Below are positions 1 to 8,870 of a DNA stretch of 60,778 bases, in pieces; within the stretch, counting starts at the first letter, position 1; each line of letters opens with the position of its first letter. Where the stretch lies: assembly GCA_017545245.1 (NCBI GenBank), contig JAFWPB010000047.1, forward strand, positions 1 to 60,778. The letters are read 5' to 3'. Both the position numbers and the translations under genes were made by a program. Source of the DNA: Clostridiales bacterium. GTDB lineage: Bacteria; Bacillota; Clostridia; Saccharofermentanales; Saccharofermentanaceae. The notes under the pieces are model-generated. The model had not been told where the DNA came from, did not search any database, and saw nothing but the letters and a program-made list of their open reading frames with translations.

Positions 1-13
1 CGCGGAAAGAAGA

Positions 14-65
14 GGGTCTGATAGTTGGTCAGATAGAGACACAAATCAGACTAGATGTCAGACTT
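14..65 (-). repeat. AAGTCTGA-family hairpin, single copy
   Basis: A 52-nt imperfect palindrome. On the minus strand it opens with AAGTCTGA, has an inner GACCAACTAT arm and closes with TCAGA. It matches the three tandem 53-nt palindromes upstream of recJ (45191-45367) and a single copy at 22970-23021. It lies about 20 nt from an AAGTGCTTTT motif (89-98), as other hairpin elements in this window do. No coding potential is evident. Confidence 0.75.
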
Positions 66-88
66 TCCGAAGAGAAATGCCGAAGGGA

Positions 89-98
89 AAGTGCTTTT
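89..98 (+). repeat. AAGTGCTTTT motif (family entry)
   Basis: First copy of a dispersed short motif. Exact plus-strand 10-mers start at 89, 4715, 11211, 15606, 22122, 22865, 28240, 31216, 37820 and 47160. Reverse-complement copies start at 12764, 18131, 21171, 23277 and 24622. Nine-base copies (AGTGCTTTT) add 8873, 10631, 13584, 22880, 31945, 32781, 35373 and, reversed, 33116. The flanks lean towards GGC on the 5' side and (G/C)GAGAAGAA on the 3' side. Copies inside genes fall in all three reading frames, so a shared protein motif does not explain them. Confidence 0.85.
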
Positions 99-116
99 GG
101 AGCGGAGGGAATACCT

Positions 117-208
117 CTAAAATTCGGATCTCCGACTTATGCGCTTCTCAAAAACTGCAAAAAAGCGAGGCGTCTCAATGTGATTTGCATCATTTTGAGA
201 CAGCCCCT
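117..208. repeat. Truncated copy of the AAGTCG hairpin element
   Basis: About 90 bp nearly identical to 9104-9190. It contains the right half of the last 34-nt palindrome (CGACTT at 133-138), a TATGCGCTTCTCAAAA spacer and the GTCTCA terminator hairpin. The left part of the element, including the first three palindromes, is missing here. Confidence 0.7.
159..208 (-). terminator. Rho-independent terminator after tRNA-Ser
   Basis: On the minus strand a TGTCTCA/TGAGAC stem with an inner GAT/ATC pairing is followed by GCCTCGC and a run of six T. It lies 13 nt beyond the tRNA 3' end. The same palindrome ends the gene at 9210-9680, and a close relative ends ftsH (41228). Confidence 0.75.
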
Positions 209-220
209 TGTTTGTTATTA

Positions 221-313
221 TGGCGGAGAAGGAGGGATTCGAACCCTCGAAACCCTTTTGGGGTTTATACGATTTCCAGTCGTACGCGCTCGACCAGGCT
301 ACGCGACTTCTCC
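221..313 (-). tRNA. tRNA-Ser (anticodon GGA)
   Basis: The minus strand reads as a complete class II tRNA. The 7-bp acceptor stem is GGAGAAG/CTTCTCC with discriminator G and an encoded CCA. The anticodon arm TACGA-CTGGAAA-TCGTA gives anticodon GGA. A long variable arm (AACCCCAAAAGGGTTT) is diagnostic of serine, and the T arm is GAGGG-TTCGAAT-CCCTC. It decodes UCC/UCU. It has its own near-consensus promoter and a terminator, so it is a stand-alone unit. Confidence 0.97.
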
Positions 314-345
314 GTTTCTGATCACATCTTTTACAATGCTGAATA

Positions 346-374
346 ATTGTACTTGTTATAGAAGTGTTTGTCAA
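346..374 (-). promoter_or_regulatory. Sigma-A promoter of tRNA-Ser
   Basis: On the minus strand a consensus -35 TTGACA (369-374) is separated by 17 nt from -10 TACAAT (346-351). Transcription would begin about 25-30 nt upstream of the mature tRNA. Confidence 0.85.
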
Positions 375-431
375 CAGATTGTTGCAAATTCACACGATCC
401 GCCCGTTTTGATTCAAATTCGCTCGTTCCGC

Positions 432-2069
432 TTATTCGTGTAGAGGAATACGAAGTTTCTGGGGTTGCTGGTACAGTTCGTATTCGACGACGAGTTCGCG
501 GTTTTGGGTATAGACTTTCTTGAGCTCGGCATCCCGGAGGGAGTGGATCGTGTTCCAGATGACGGTTTCTTCCGGTGTATATTTGCTGAGTTCATCAGAG
601 GTCAGGATCATGCCTTTGGACAATCCCTGCACGCGGGCGAGAATCGAGCGGCGGGTGTCGTCGAAAAGGAAGGCCTTGTTATTGAGCGGCAGGACGTTAT
701 TGAATATGGCAAAAGCTCTGCCGGCGAGCTGGCGGTGGTAGATGAGATCGACGACTGCACGGTAGGTGGAGTTCTGCTCACGGCTGGCCAGCGTCAGCGC
801 CGGGAACCAGTCAGGGGAACAGTCACAGCTGACCTGTACATAGTCGAACACTCCGGCAACAGCCATGAGCGGTACGCCGCAGCCGATGGTCACGGAATCG
901 CCCACGCATTCTTTCAGGAAACGGATCGCTTCGAACATCTTCTCGCCACGTGTCATGGTCGGAGAAGGGATCGCGCAGGCGGCGTAGAGAAAATCGAACT
1001 TGAACGCCTTGATACCCCAGTCATCACGCATGGTGACCAGTACATTTTTGATGTGATGGCGGAAGGCCTCGTTCATGATATCGATACAGTAAAGATCTTT
1101 CCACGACTTGCAGGCTGAAACAAGCGAGCCGGAAGGATCACGAAGGAGCCAGTCCTGGTGGTGATTGTAGATGTGTGAATGCTTGTCGCATACAAAAGGT
1201 GCGATCCAGATGCCCGGAAGCAGTGATTCCTGGTGGATCTTGTTCGTGACGGATGCCATGCCGTGAGGAAAGTGGTTTTTCTTCGGAACGAGCCAGTCGC
1301 CGATGGCGTGTTCGTAGCCTTCGTCAATGAAAAAGAACTTGCAGGGATACTTCGAGGAGACGTCAGAGACTTCCTTGATGTCGGACAGGAGCTTCTTCTC
1401 GTTGATGTCCTGCTGATGCCGGTACCAGGTAGTGTAGCCGGTGACAGGCTTGGCTTTGGTGGAAACGATGCCGAGTTCTTCGAAATAGCGGTCGAAAACT
1501 TCGTTTTCGGTACCCTCAAAAAAGACCAGGTCAAAAGCGAGGTAATCCGTATCTACGATGCGCTTGGCCGCATCTTTCCGGATCGTGAGCGTGCCTTCGT
1601 TCGTGTCGATATCGAAGAAAGTAAATCCGTCTTTTTCAGACAATGAACCGAAGAAACGGAAATGATCGTCTTGACGGACATAGCCGTAACTTGCGCCGTG
1701 CAGCCAGCGGTTCTGTTTCGGATAATCGGTAAAAGCTCTGTCGCCGCAGTTGTCCTGGGAAGCGTGCTTCATGATTTTCGCCATTCTCTCGGCGATGACA
1801 TTTGTGGTATCGATGCTGTATTCCTTCGCGACGGTCCAGGACTGGTAACCGTTCATGAAGATACGGTCTTTCGTATCAAAAGAATAAGGCAGGACGAGTT
1901 TGATCTCACTGATCTCAATCGGCTTTTTCGGTTTGATCCGAAGGCGGAAGTGTTCGTCATCCTCAGTTTTCTCAATATCGAAAAAAAGCGACGGATCTTC
2001 GCTAAGAAGGTCGTTGGTATGCGGCTCGCTGTGCAGATAATACGAGATGGATGCAGACGTAACGTTCAT
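432..2069 (-). CDS. GH36-type alpha-galactosidase
   Basis: A 545-residue cytoplasmic protein without a signal peptide, of the clan GH-D melibiase type. It would hydrolyse terminal alpha-1,6-galactose from raffinose-series sugars or galactomannan. The central region carries the family's (beta/alpha)8-barrel signatures: a WYRHQQDINE stretch, FFIDEGYE, and FKFDFLYAA, whose aspartate (about residue 359) fits the catalytic nucleophile. The later CDCSPDWF segment may hold the acid/base. At 545 residues it is shorter than the roughly 700-residue classical GH36 enzymes, with a reduced N-terminal beta-sandwich. Start: ATG at 2069 with AAGG about 10 nt upstream. No transporter is adjacent. The substrate is inferred from the family only; other activities on alpha-galactosyl or related linkages are possible. 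Confidence 0.83.
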   Translation of the reverse strand: MNVTSASISYYLHSEPHTNDLLSEDPSLFFDIEKTEDDEHFRLRIKPKKPIEISEIKLVLPYSFDTKDRIFMNGYQSWTVAKEYSIDTTNVIAERMAKIMKHASQDNCGDRAFTDYPKQNRWLHGASYGYVRQDDHFRFFGSLSEKDGFTFFDIDTNEGTLTIRKDAAKRIVDTDYLAFDLVFFEGTENEVFDRYFEELGIVSTKAKPVTGYTTWYRHQQDINEKKLLSDIKEVSDVSSKYPCKFFFIDEGYEHAIGDWLVPKKNHFPHGMASVTNKIHQESLLPGIWIAPFVCDKHSHIYNHHQDWLLRDPSGSLVSACKSWKDLYCIDIMNEAFRHHIKNVLVTMRDDWGIKAFKFDFLYAACAIPSPTMTRGEKMFEAIRFLKECVGDSVTIGCGVPLMAVAGVFDYVQVSCDCSPDWFPALTLASREQNSTYRAVVDLIYHRQLAGRAFAIFNNVLPLNNKAFLFDDTRRSILARVQGLSKGMILTSDELSKYTPEETVIWNTIHSLRDAELKKVYTQNRELVVEYELYQQPQKLRIPLHE

Positions 2070-2156
2070 AGTTCTTTTGCCTTATGATCCCGAAGGACAT
2101 ATCCTTTCTTATTCACAAAATAGTATATTTCTTTTTCAGTGAATTGCAAACCAGAG

Positions 2157-2185
2157 TTAACAAAGTGCGTTTTTCGCGGTAAAAT
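2157..2185 (+). promoter_or_regulatory. Probable promoter of trmB
   Basis: TTAACA (2157-2162), a 17-nt spacer, then TAAAAT (2180-2185), about 50 nt upstream of the chosen trmB start. Confidence 0.55.
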
Positions 2186-2234
2186 GGCTACTGTCACGCG
2201 TGTGGAAAATGCGCTTGAAGATGAGGAGAAAAGT

Positions 2235-2990
2235 ATGGCCAGAATGCGCAAAAAGAAAAATCTGATCCCGAGGACCGAGGCTTGTGCCGAGCATTTTTTT
2301 GATGACCCGACGTTGAACCGCGGAAAGTGGCGCGAGGCGTGCGGGATGCCGGAGACGGCCGAGCTCTATGTCGAGATCGGTTGTGGAAAAGGACTTTTCT
2401 CTGAGAATATGGCGAAGAAATATCCGGATGTATGCTATGTGGCAATCGAGCGTGAGCCGTCCTGCTGTTTGCTTGCTATGGAAAAAGCAACGCGCGAGAA
2501 CCTCAAGAATCTGTTTTTTATCCGTGGCGATGCGACAAATCTTCTCGAGTTTTTCGGGGAGAACGAGGTCGACCGGATCTATATCAATTTCTGTGATCCG
2601 TGGACGCGGCAGAATAAGCCGAAGCGCCGCCTGACCTACCGGGCTTTTCTGGATATGTACCGGCAGGTGCTGAAGATGGGCGCGCAGATCCAGTTTAAAA
2701 CCGATAACGATGCGCTTTTCGATTTCAGCCTGGAAGAGTTTGCTGCTTCAGGGTGGGAGCTGACCTGCGTGACACGCGACCTTCATAAGAGCGAGTGGGA
2801 CGCGGACAATATCCGGACGGAGTTTGAGAGCAAATACGCCGAGCAGGGGATCCCGATCAAGCGGTGTGTCGCAGTGATGGGAGAAAAGCCGGCTGCGACG
2901 GAGGAGCTTGTGGCGACGGCGACTGCGGCGGCGGAAGTCGCGGCGGGTGTGGCGGAAGCTGCTGCAGAGGTTGCGGCGAAAGAAGAATAG
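2235..2990 (+). CDS. trmB: tRNA (guanine-N7-)-methyltransferase
   Basis: Uses S-adenosylmethionine to make m7G46 in the tRNA variable loop. The SAM-binding motif VEIGCGKGLF is followed by YVAIERE, INFCDPWTRQNKPKRRL and FKTDNDALF, all TrmB hallmarks; TrmB-type N-termini often begin with an MRxRKK run, as here. I chose ATG 2235 because GAGGAG lies 6-7 nt upstream; an in-frame ATG at 2139 would precede the likely promoter. The last ~30 residues are an unusual Ala/Val/Glu-rich tail, compositionally like the tail of the next gene. That tail is not part of the catalytic fold. Encoded alone. Confidence 0.93.
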   Translation: MARMRKKKNLIPRTEACAEHFFDDPTLNRGKWREACGMPETAELYVEIGCGKGLFSENMAKKYPDVCYVAIEREPSCCLLAMEKATRENLKNLFFIRGDATNLLEFFGENEVDRIYINFCDPWTRQNKPKRRLTYRAFLDMYRQVLKMGAQIQFKTDNDALFDFSLEEFAASGWELTCVTRDLHKSEWDADNIRTEFESKYAEQGIPIKRCVAVMGEKPAATEELVATATAAAEVAAGVAEAAAEVAAKEE

Positions 2991-3000
2991 AAGCTGCGGA

Positions 3001-3046
3001 GCAAGTTCTTTTCTCATAAAAACTTGCTTGAGAAAAGAACCTTGCG
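3001..3046 (+). terminator. Hairpin after trmB overlapping the next promoter
   Basis: A 12-bp perfect inverted repeat, GTTCTTTTCTCA (3005-3016) and TGAGAAAAGAAC (3029-3040), flanked by GCAA/TTGC. No U-run follows, so terminator function is uncertain. Its right arm contains the -35 hexamer of the downstream promoter. Confidence 0.5.
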
Positions 3047-3056
3047 CCTATATAAT
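3028..3056 (+). promoter_or_regulatory. Promoter of the zinc-ribbon gene
   Basis: TTGAGA (3028-3033), 17-nt spacer, consensus TATAAT (3051-3056). The ORF starts about 55 nt after the expected start site. Confidence 0.65.
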
Positions 3057-3116
3057 GGGTAGTGTCAAAGATGAGGCGGGCAACCCCGCATTGTGTCTGA
3101 TAAGGAGGAAACAGGA

Positions 3117-3842
3117 ATGGCTCTTTTTGATCCGAAGAAAAACCAGATCTCGGCTTTGCAGAAGTCGATCGAAGATAAGAACCGTGCGATCGGCGTGTAT
3201 TACAACGAGATCGGTATGCTTTACTATAAGCAGTTTAAGGACATGAATGCGGATGTATCCAAGGAGATCAATTCGCGTTGTGAGAATATCTCGACTCTGT
3301 ATATTGAAATCGAGGAGTGCCGTCTTCGTATCCTTTATGAGCGTGGCTACAAGGAGTGCGCGAACTGTAAGAAAGAAAATCTCCTGGAGCATGCGTACTG
3401 CAGTGCCTGTGGACAGAAGTTTCCGGAGTCGAATGATGTGTCTGTTGTAACGCGCGTGGATCCGGTGACGCTTGGTCCGGTAGGTTTGAAGGCAAATGAT
3501 GTGCCGGTCGTTCCGGTAGCGGCGACTGCGGCAGCTGTGGCAGCGGTGGAAGAACCGGAGGTGCCGGCTGAGGTCGTGGAAACGACTGAGGCAGCAGTGG
3601 AGAGTGTTGAAACTGAGGGCGCAGTGGCAGCAGAGCTTGTCGAGGAGGCAGTTGATCCTGCCGTTTCCGGCGTAGCGGAAGCGATCCCGACCGAGGAGCC
3701 GGCTGAGGCTTCTGCGGTTGTGAAAGAGACTGTAGAGAATGCGGCCGAGGGTGTCGAGGAGGCGTATGTACTGGCAGGCGATGTGGCCTGTGAGGTGGAA
3801 GATATTCCCGAAGTTGCCCCGGATGAGAAAGTAGAAGAATAA
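3117..3842 (+). CDS. Zinc-ribbon protein with Ala/Val/Glu-rich tail
   Basis: A 241-residue protein of unknown function. Residues 1-75 are predicted helical (DKNRAIGVYYNEIG, YKQFKDM) and resemble an early coiled-coil segment. A single CxNC...CxAC zinc ribbon follows (CANCKKEN to CSACGQKF, about residues 80-103). The remaining ~130 residues are a low-complexity acidic Val/Ala/Glu tail, likely disordered. No signal peptide or membrane segment is seen, so it is probably cytoplasmic. ATG 3117 is favoured over the in-frame GTG at 3093 because AAGGAGG sits 9 nt upstream. A bidirectional-looking terminator follows at 3875. Confidence 0.75.
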   Translation: MALFDPKKNQISALQKSIEDKNRAIGVYYNEIGMLYYKQFKDMNADVSKEINSRCENISTLYIEIEECRLRILYERGYKECANCKKENLLEHAYCSACGQKFPESNDVSVVTRVDPVTLGPVGLKANDVPVVPVAATAAAVAAVEEPEVPAEVVETTEAAVESVETEGAVAAELVEEAVDPAVSGVAEAIPTEEPAEASAVVKETVENAAEGVEEAYVLAGDVACEVEDIPEVAPDEKVEE

Positions 3843-3874
3843 AGCCTGAGGCAAGTACTTTTGGCAAAGAAATA

Positions 3875-3920
3875 GAGGCTCTGAATGAAAGATATCGTTC
3901 AGAGCCTCAACATTTTTATT
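3875..3920 (+). terminator. Rho-independent terminator
   Basis: An 11-bp perfect stem GAGGCTCTGAA/TTCAGAGCCTC with a 12-nt loop, followed by AACATTTTTATT. It separates the zinc-ribbon gene from hpf. Confidence 0.9.
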
Positions 3921-4043
3921 ATAACATAATTTGAGAATTCACTTCGTCTCGAGTGTTACCATTTTGTGAATCTTTGTTCGATATAATGAAGTTGTGAACG
4001 GACAAGGGTTCACAAAAATGAACAAGCGGAAGGATGTGATTAC

Positions 4044-4583
4044 ATGAAGATCACGACACAGGGAAACGGTATCAAGATTGGCAAGCGCTTGGAAGAAAAG
4101 ATTGCAAGTAAACTCGCAAAATTCGACAAGTATTTCGGACAGGAGGGTTCTTTTAACATCAAGATCCACCCGGAGAGAGAACTCAAGAAGGTGGAGATCA
4201 CATTAAAACTTCAGAATCATATTTTCCGAGCGGAGGCTCGCGACGAAGATATTTTGAACGCAGTAGACAGAACAGTGGATAAGCTGGAGTCCCAGATCAG
4301 AAAGCAGAAGACAAGAATCCAGCGTCAGAAGAAGGAATATCCGATCATTAACGATTATCTCAACGATATCGTTGGAGAGGATTACGAAGAAGAAGACAAT
4401 GAACCGACGATCATTAAGCGTAAATCGTTTGAACTGGTTCCGATGGAATCTGAGGAGGCTATTTTACAGATGGAGATGCTTGGACACAGCTTCCTGGTTT
4501 ATCTGGATGCGCAAAGCGGGAATGTCTGTGTAGTGTATAAGCGCAAAGACGGTCAATATGGTCTAATAGAGCCTACCTATTAA
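4044..4583 (+). CDS. hpf: Ribosome hibernation-promoting factor, long form
   Basis: A 179-residue long-type HPF (YfiA/RaiA family). The N-terminal domain (1-100) has the beta-alpha-beta fold features that bind the 30S decoding centre (MKITTQGNGIKIG, KIHPERELKKVEITLKL, EARDEDILNAVDRTVDKLESQIRK). An acidic linker (KEYPIINDYL to EEEDNEP) joins it to the C-terminal dimerisation domain (IIKRKSFELVPMESEEAI to GLIEPTY), which pairs 70S ribosomes into 100S dimers in stationary phase. The length matches Bacillota long HPFs. An AAGGA-like site precedes ATG 4044, and a TATAAT box at 3982-3987 with no good -35 may be its promoter. Single-gene unit with a terminator at 4643. Confidence 0.95.
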   Translation: MKITTQGNGIKIGKRLEEKIASKLAKFDKYFGQEGSFNIKIHPERELKKVEITLKLQNHIFRAEARDEDILNAVDRTVDKLESQIRKQKTRIQRQKKEYPIINDYLNDIVGEDYEEEDNEPTIIKRKSFELVPMESEEAILQMEMLGHSFLVYLDAQSGNVCVVYKRKDGQYGLIEPTY

Positions 4584-4642
4584 TTCCTTCCAAGCGAAAT
4601 TCCTTGTTCAAACTTTAAGCCGTCTTGGCGCAAGTAATTCGC

Positions 4643-4678
4643 GGGGGCTGCCTCGAGAGGAGGCGGCCCCCATTTTTA
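4643..4678 (+). terminator. Terminator of hpf
   Basis: GC-rich stem GGGGGCTGCCTC/GAGGCGGCCCCC (small mismatches) followed by ATTTTTAT. Confidence 0.9.
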
Positions 4679-4762
4679 TCCTGAAGCGGATCTGCGGAGG
4701 GGAGCGCCGCGGGCAAGTGCTTTTCGAGAAGAACCAGCAGGGAGTTTCGATTGAAAAAGAAC

Positions 4763-4792
4763 TTGATAAAATTGTGTTCTGACTGATATATT
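4763..4792 (+). promoter_or_regulatory. Promoter of the TP-repeat membrane protein
   Basis: TTGATA (4763-4768), 18-nt spacer, TATATT (4787-4792). An AAGTGCTTTT motif (4715-4724) lies just upstream. Confidence 0.55.
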
Positions 4793-4829
4793 GGAAGCAG
4801 ATAGTGCTTGAAGGTTGGGGGTGGCTTTG

Positions 4830-5237
4830 GTGAAAAAAGTAATCGCAGTAATATTTGGATTAGTGGATGCTGTTCTTCTCGGGATCATTATCTACTCAGT
4901 AGTGACGAGTGGTTCGGGGAAGGATGTTTCGGACACGAGCGGTTCGAGGACGAAAAAGGTGAGTGAGACGAGCATAACGGAGACGGTGGAAAAGGAGAAG
5001 CCAACGCCTACGCCAGCTCCGACGCCGACTCCTACTCCAGAAGCAACGCCGACGAAGGTGCCTACAAAGAAGGCGACTCCTACGCCAAAAGCGGCGGCGA
5101 CGAATGCGCCGACCAAGAAGGCTACGCCAACACCGAAGGGTGGTACAACGAAGAAGGCTACGCCAACTCCGAAGGGCGGCGCGACAAAAGCCCCGACGAA
5201 AGCAGCAACAAAAGCACCGACGAAGAAGGCCGGATGA
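4830..5237 (+). CDS. Membrane-anchored Thr/Pro/Lys-repeat protein
   Basis: About 135 residues with no recognised enzymatic domain. One N-terminal hydrophobic helix (VIAVIFGLVDAVLLGIIIYSVV) would anchor it. A Ser/Thr-rich stretch and a low-complexity tail of PTPTP, KKATPTPK and TKAPTK repeats follow. The same linker composition occurs in the large secreted proteins here (13204, 54900), where it separates catalytic from binding domains. Here it stands alone, perhaps as a wall-spanning stalk. The start is uncertain: TTG 4815, GTG 4821 and GTG 4830 are in frame. I prefer 4830 because GGGGGTGG precedes it by about 6 nt and it yields a normal anchor, MKKVIAVIFG. Confidence 0.65.
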   Translation: MKKVIAVIFGLVDAVLLGIIIYSVVTSGSGKDVSDTSGSRTKKVSETSITETVEKEKPTPTPAPTPTPTPEATPTKVPTKKATPTPKAAATNAPTKKATPTPKGGTTKKATPTPKGGATKAPTKAATKAPTKKAG

Positions 5238-5307
5238 TCGTAATTGACATGCGCGGCGGATTTGTTGACGCGCAGTTTCCTGATATAGAAGAAGGAGGGG
5301 GCACCTT

Positions 5308-8300
5308 ATGAAATGCGAAAAATGTGGAACTGTATTCTCAGATGATATGCATATTTGTCCGAACTGCGGGGCAGATGTTTTTGAATCTCTGGAGCTTCCG
5401 GAGAGTACGTATGGGGAGGACATGCTTACTGACGACTATCTTTCCCAGAACGATGGATTTATAGATGAATCACTTCTTGAGGAAGAAGCTTTCTTCGAAA
5501 GCCAGAAGGAAAATGGCGGAGCGGTTATGAACCCTTGGTTTAAACCTACTCAGATCGTTGAAGAAGAGCCCCCGGTGCAGGCGGCACTGGAACCTGCAGT
5601 GCCCGCTGAACCAGAACCTGTGGCTGTTGCTGAACCAGAACCGACGGCACCAGTGACGGCACCGGCAGCGTTCGAAGCCGTTCAGGAAGAGGCACCAAAA
5701 GCGATCTTTAAACCGGCAACGGAAGCGGCGCCGCAAGTGGCAACGGCTGCGGCTGCGGCGGAACCTGTGCAGGAAGTAAAGCAGGAAGTAAAACCGTTGG
5801 AGAATCCTATCTTCGGTGGTGCGGCCAAGCGTCTGCCGGATGAAAAAGATGCAGCGTCGGGAAAGGCTTCGAAAGCGGACGCAAAGAAAGAAGACGCTGC
5901 AAGGGAAAAAGCTGCGGCTGAGAAAGCAAAGGCGGATGCAGCGGCAGCCAAAGCTACGGCCAAGAGCGAGAAGAAAGCTGCGAAGAAAGTAGAAAACCCG
6001 GTTCCGGCAGGAAGCCGCAAGAAAAGTCCTTTTGTAACAGTACTTTGCGTGCTACTTGCGGTCATCATGGTGGCGGAAGTTTGTGTGGCGGGCTTCTGGA
6101 AACCAGGATGGTTCAGAAGTGAAGAAGAAGTAGCAGATGTTTCCGGAAACAGAACCAAGAAGGATAAGGATAAAGATAAAGAGGGCGAGACGGACCCGGA
6201 AAACGAAAGAGAAATCCCAAAGGATGAGATCTCCGAAGACCAGACTGTGATCGAGCAGAACGGCATCACGATCGACGCGGGATGCCTGGATCTGGCGGGC
6301 AAGCAGATCACGGCTGTGGTCAAGGATAATGGTTCCGGAACGACGGAAGACGGAGCCAAATACCATGAGTACGACATTTCACTTGGCGACCAGCATGAGT
6401 TCGATGATCCGGTCTGCCTGCATTTCCCGGCAGAGGATCCGGAAAACACGATCATAAAGCATTACGATGCAGCGACGGATACATGGACGCCGCTGGCGAC
6501 CTATCCGGATTTGGAGAATGGTGGTGTTTTCGTACTGACAAGAAGCTTTACTCCTTTCCGCGCAGAGGAAGCGCCGAGTGGTCCACTCTATGTGATTACG
6601 GACAAAGGACTGCCGACTGCGAAGCTGGGCGTAAGCAGTAACTGGAAAAACATCCTTCTTGCGAAGGGCGCGCCGCTTTTGGAGAATGCGTTAAAAGATC
6701 TGTCGACATTAAAGAAGGACTATGTGATCCCGGTTCCGGAGATTGCGGAGGACCAGACGGCCGAGCAGATGATGGATTCATTTAATACGGCCAGCGGATG
6801 GTGGTCCTTGATCGCACCTCTCATCGATGTCAGCGTGGGTCTGACTCCGATGGAAAAACCACCGCTCGATATCGTCCTGGTGGACGGAAGATTTGCTCCG
6901 TACCAGAATACTTTCCGCGCCGATCTGTCTGAAGCGATGACGGATATTTCCATCCTGACCATGGGACTTCAGATCGTGACCGACTCGTATCAGCACGGAT
7001 TCACATCGCAGACGACTGCACTCAATGCTTACAAAAACCTCATGACCAACGCGGGTACGTTCTACTCGATGTGGACAGGTTACGGATCACCGGCGCTGAC
7101 GCTGGGATTCCTTGGCGTAACGATCTTCTCGATGCAGCTCGATTATATGGTTTCCGGGGCTCAAAAAACGCAGGTGGAGATCTCTACGAATGTATTTAAT
7201 TCCTACTATGAGAACATCCATCCATTTGATGCGGATTACTGGTACAAACTCTACGTCAAATCCTTCTGGCAGTCCAACATGGATTACAACGCTGCCATCC
7301 AAAAGGTTAACGAGGGCATCGATCAGTATGTTAACGAGTTCTGGGAGATTGCAGGAAATACTTCAAACGAGAATTTTATCTTTGCAGTTGCAGAATCAAA
7401 GTACAAGAATTTCTTCGAATTGTCTGATGATCAGAAGAAGAGCCTTTCCGATGAGCTTCGGATCTACATCCGCCGTCGTTTCGCAAAGGAAGCCCTCCCG
7501 AGGATCGAGAGATTTGTCATGGAGCGGATCGAAGAACAGCTCTACAAAAAGTGCTGGGCCATCGTCGAGCCTTTTAACGAAGAACTGAAGATCCAGATCA
7601 AAGAGACAGTTAAGCTGGATTCCACGCAGATGCCGAGATACCGCGGATGCGTCGTTGCTTTTGGAAAGGGAGACAAGGTCATCACGAACGATGGATGGAC
7701 ATTGACGACGCCTGACCCGGACGACGCAGACACAGATGACGGCTGGTCGATCGATTTCGAATGCACGTCCTATGGCTGGATGTGCGCGAATCTCCCGGAT
7801 ACACTTTATGTCTATGCTTCCAAAGATGACATGAACAAGAAGGCGACACCGCTCCTGAAGATTCCTTTCGAACTAGTGACCGATCCGGCAAAGAACCGTA
7901 CAACAGTGATCAATCTTTCGGATGCGCATGCGTATGGCTGGGCGCTGACAAAGCTGACGATCAAGCCGAACTATGAGCCTAGTGATCCGGTAAAAGTACT
8001 GGATTGGAGCGGTGATATTTCCCAGATCGAAGTTCACTGGAAAGAAACGGTCGACAACAAAGAAAAAGAATATACTGACATTACGGTCAGCTTCGGTCAT
8101 TATGCGGACTACCCGGAGGAGTTTATCTACGCGGCTTATTACGATAGCACGGTGGATGGACCTTCTGACCGTTCGCAGAATTCCGCGTCGGCCGTCAAAG
8201 TGGACGGAAAATGGAAAAATCTTGCCAAGGAAGGCTATTATCCAAATGGAGAGAATGCCCATAAGTTTACTGGTACGAAAGTCGTCCCGAATGCGGAGGA

Positions 8301-8733
8301 AGGCAAGACCATCACGGTTGCCATCAGCCGTGGCGTCTACTCTCTGATTTATGAGTATACGGCGGTACCGGTCGATGAGCAGGACAGCATTGTGCCGAAG
8401 ATCGTCAATAACTGTAAGAATGGGTTTGAATTGAAGGATTTCATAGCTGTATGGTATCTCACTTTCGAAGAAAACGGAAAAGAATATACGGGATACTTGA
8501 AACTGGAAATGCAAGGCAATCAAGTGAATTATGTTATTTACGATGAAGAGGGACATACACATTCCACTCTGACCACTCCCAAAATGCTTGATGAGAAAAC
8601 ACTGCGCCTCACGGCGGAAGATGATGACGGAAATCAACAATATGTGGAACTAACATTGAAGGATAAGGATCATATCTCGGTCAAAAACGGAAAGAATGGT
8701 GCCGTCACGGATATGATCAGAAAGAAGGGCTGA
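5308..8733 (+). CDS. Large zinc-ribbon membrane protein with extracellular region
   Basis: A 1141-residue protein I do not recognise beyond its architecture. Residues 3-21 form a zinc ribbon (CEKCG...CPNCG). An acidic segment and a long Ala/Glu/Pro then Ala/Lys-rich low-complexity region follow to ~235. One transmembrane helix (about 242-263, VTVLCVLLAVIMVAEVCVAG) and a highly charged linker come next. The remaining ~830 residues are predicted extracellular. They include an early beta-rich part (ITIDAGCLDLAGKQITAVV), a helical middle and a C-terminal beta-rich part (FIAVWYLTFEENGKEYTGYLKL). Zinc ribbon plus single helix plus large ectodomain is common in Clostridia envelope proteins of unknown role. 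GAAGGAGGGGG precedes ATG 5308. It is 70 nt after the TP-repeat gene and may be co-transcribed. Confidence 0.8.
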   Translation: MKCEKCGTVFSDDMHICPNCGADVFESLELPESTYGEDMLTDDYLSQNDGFIDESLLEEEAFFESQKENGGAVMNPWFKPTQIVEEEPPVQAALEPAVPAEPEPVAVAEPEPTAPVTAPAAFEAVQEEAPKAIFKPATEAAPQVATAAAAAEPVQEVKQEVKPLENPIFGGAAKRLPDEKDAASGKASKADAKKEDAAREKAAAEKAKADAAAAKATAKSEKKAAKKVENPVPAGSRKKSPFVTVLCVLLAVIMVAEVCVAGFWKPGWFRSEEEVADVSGNRTKKDKDKDKEGETDPENEREIPKDEISEDQTVIEQNGITIDAGCLDLAGKQITAVVKDNGSGTTEDGAKYHEYDISLGDQHEFDDPVCLHFPAEDPENTIIKHYDAATDTWTPLATYPDLENGGVFVLTRSFTPFRAEEAPSGPLYVITDKGLPTAKLGVSSNWKNILLAKGAPLLENALKDLSTLKKDYVIPVPEIAEDQTAEQMMDSFNTASGWWSLIAPLIDVSVGLTPMEKPPLDIVLVDGRFAPYQNTFRADLSEAMTDISILTMGLQIVTDSYQHGFTSQTTALNAYKNLMTNAGTFYSMWTGYGSPALTLGFLGVTIFSMQLDYMVSGAQKTQVEISTNVFNSYYENIHPFDADYWYKLYVKSFWQSNMDYNAAIQKVNEGIDQYVNEFWEIAGNTSNENFIFAVAESKYKNFFELSDDQKKSLSDELRIYIRRRFAKEALPRIERFVMERIEEQLYKKCWAIVEPFNEELKIQIKETVKLDSTQMPRYRGCVVAFGKGDKVITNDGWTLTTPDPDDADTDDGWSIDFECTSYGWMCANLPDTLYVYASKDDMNKKATPLLKIPFELVTDPAKNRTTVINLSDAHAYGWALTKLTIKPNYEPSDPVKVLDWSGDISQIEVHWKETVDNKEKEYTDITVSFGHYADYPEEFIYAAYYDSTVDGPSDRSQNSASAVKVDGKWKNLAKEGYYPNGENAHKFTGTKVVPNAEEGKTITVAISRGVYSLIYEYTAVPVDEQDSIVPKIVNNCKNGFELKDFIAVWYLTFEENGKEYTGYLKLEMQGNQVNYVIYDEEGHTHSTLTTPKMLDEKTLRLTAEDDDGNQQYVELTLKDKDHISVKNGKNGAVTDMIRKKG

Positions 8734-8870
8734 TGACTGTTCCTGCGAGCGCTGAAGAGTAGAGTAAACAGGGTTTGTCTCAAAATGTTCTGTTTCATTG
8801 AAGCCTGGATTCCGGCCATATATTAGAGAAGTGGGTAAATACCTGAAGTCTTTTAGGGTCGGCCGCGGCG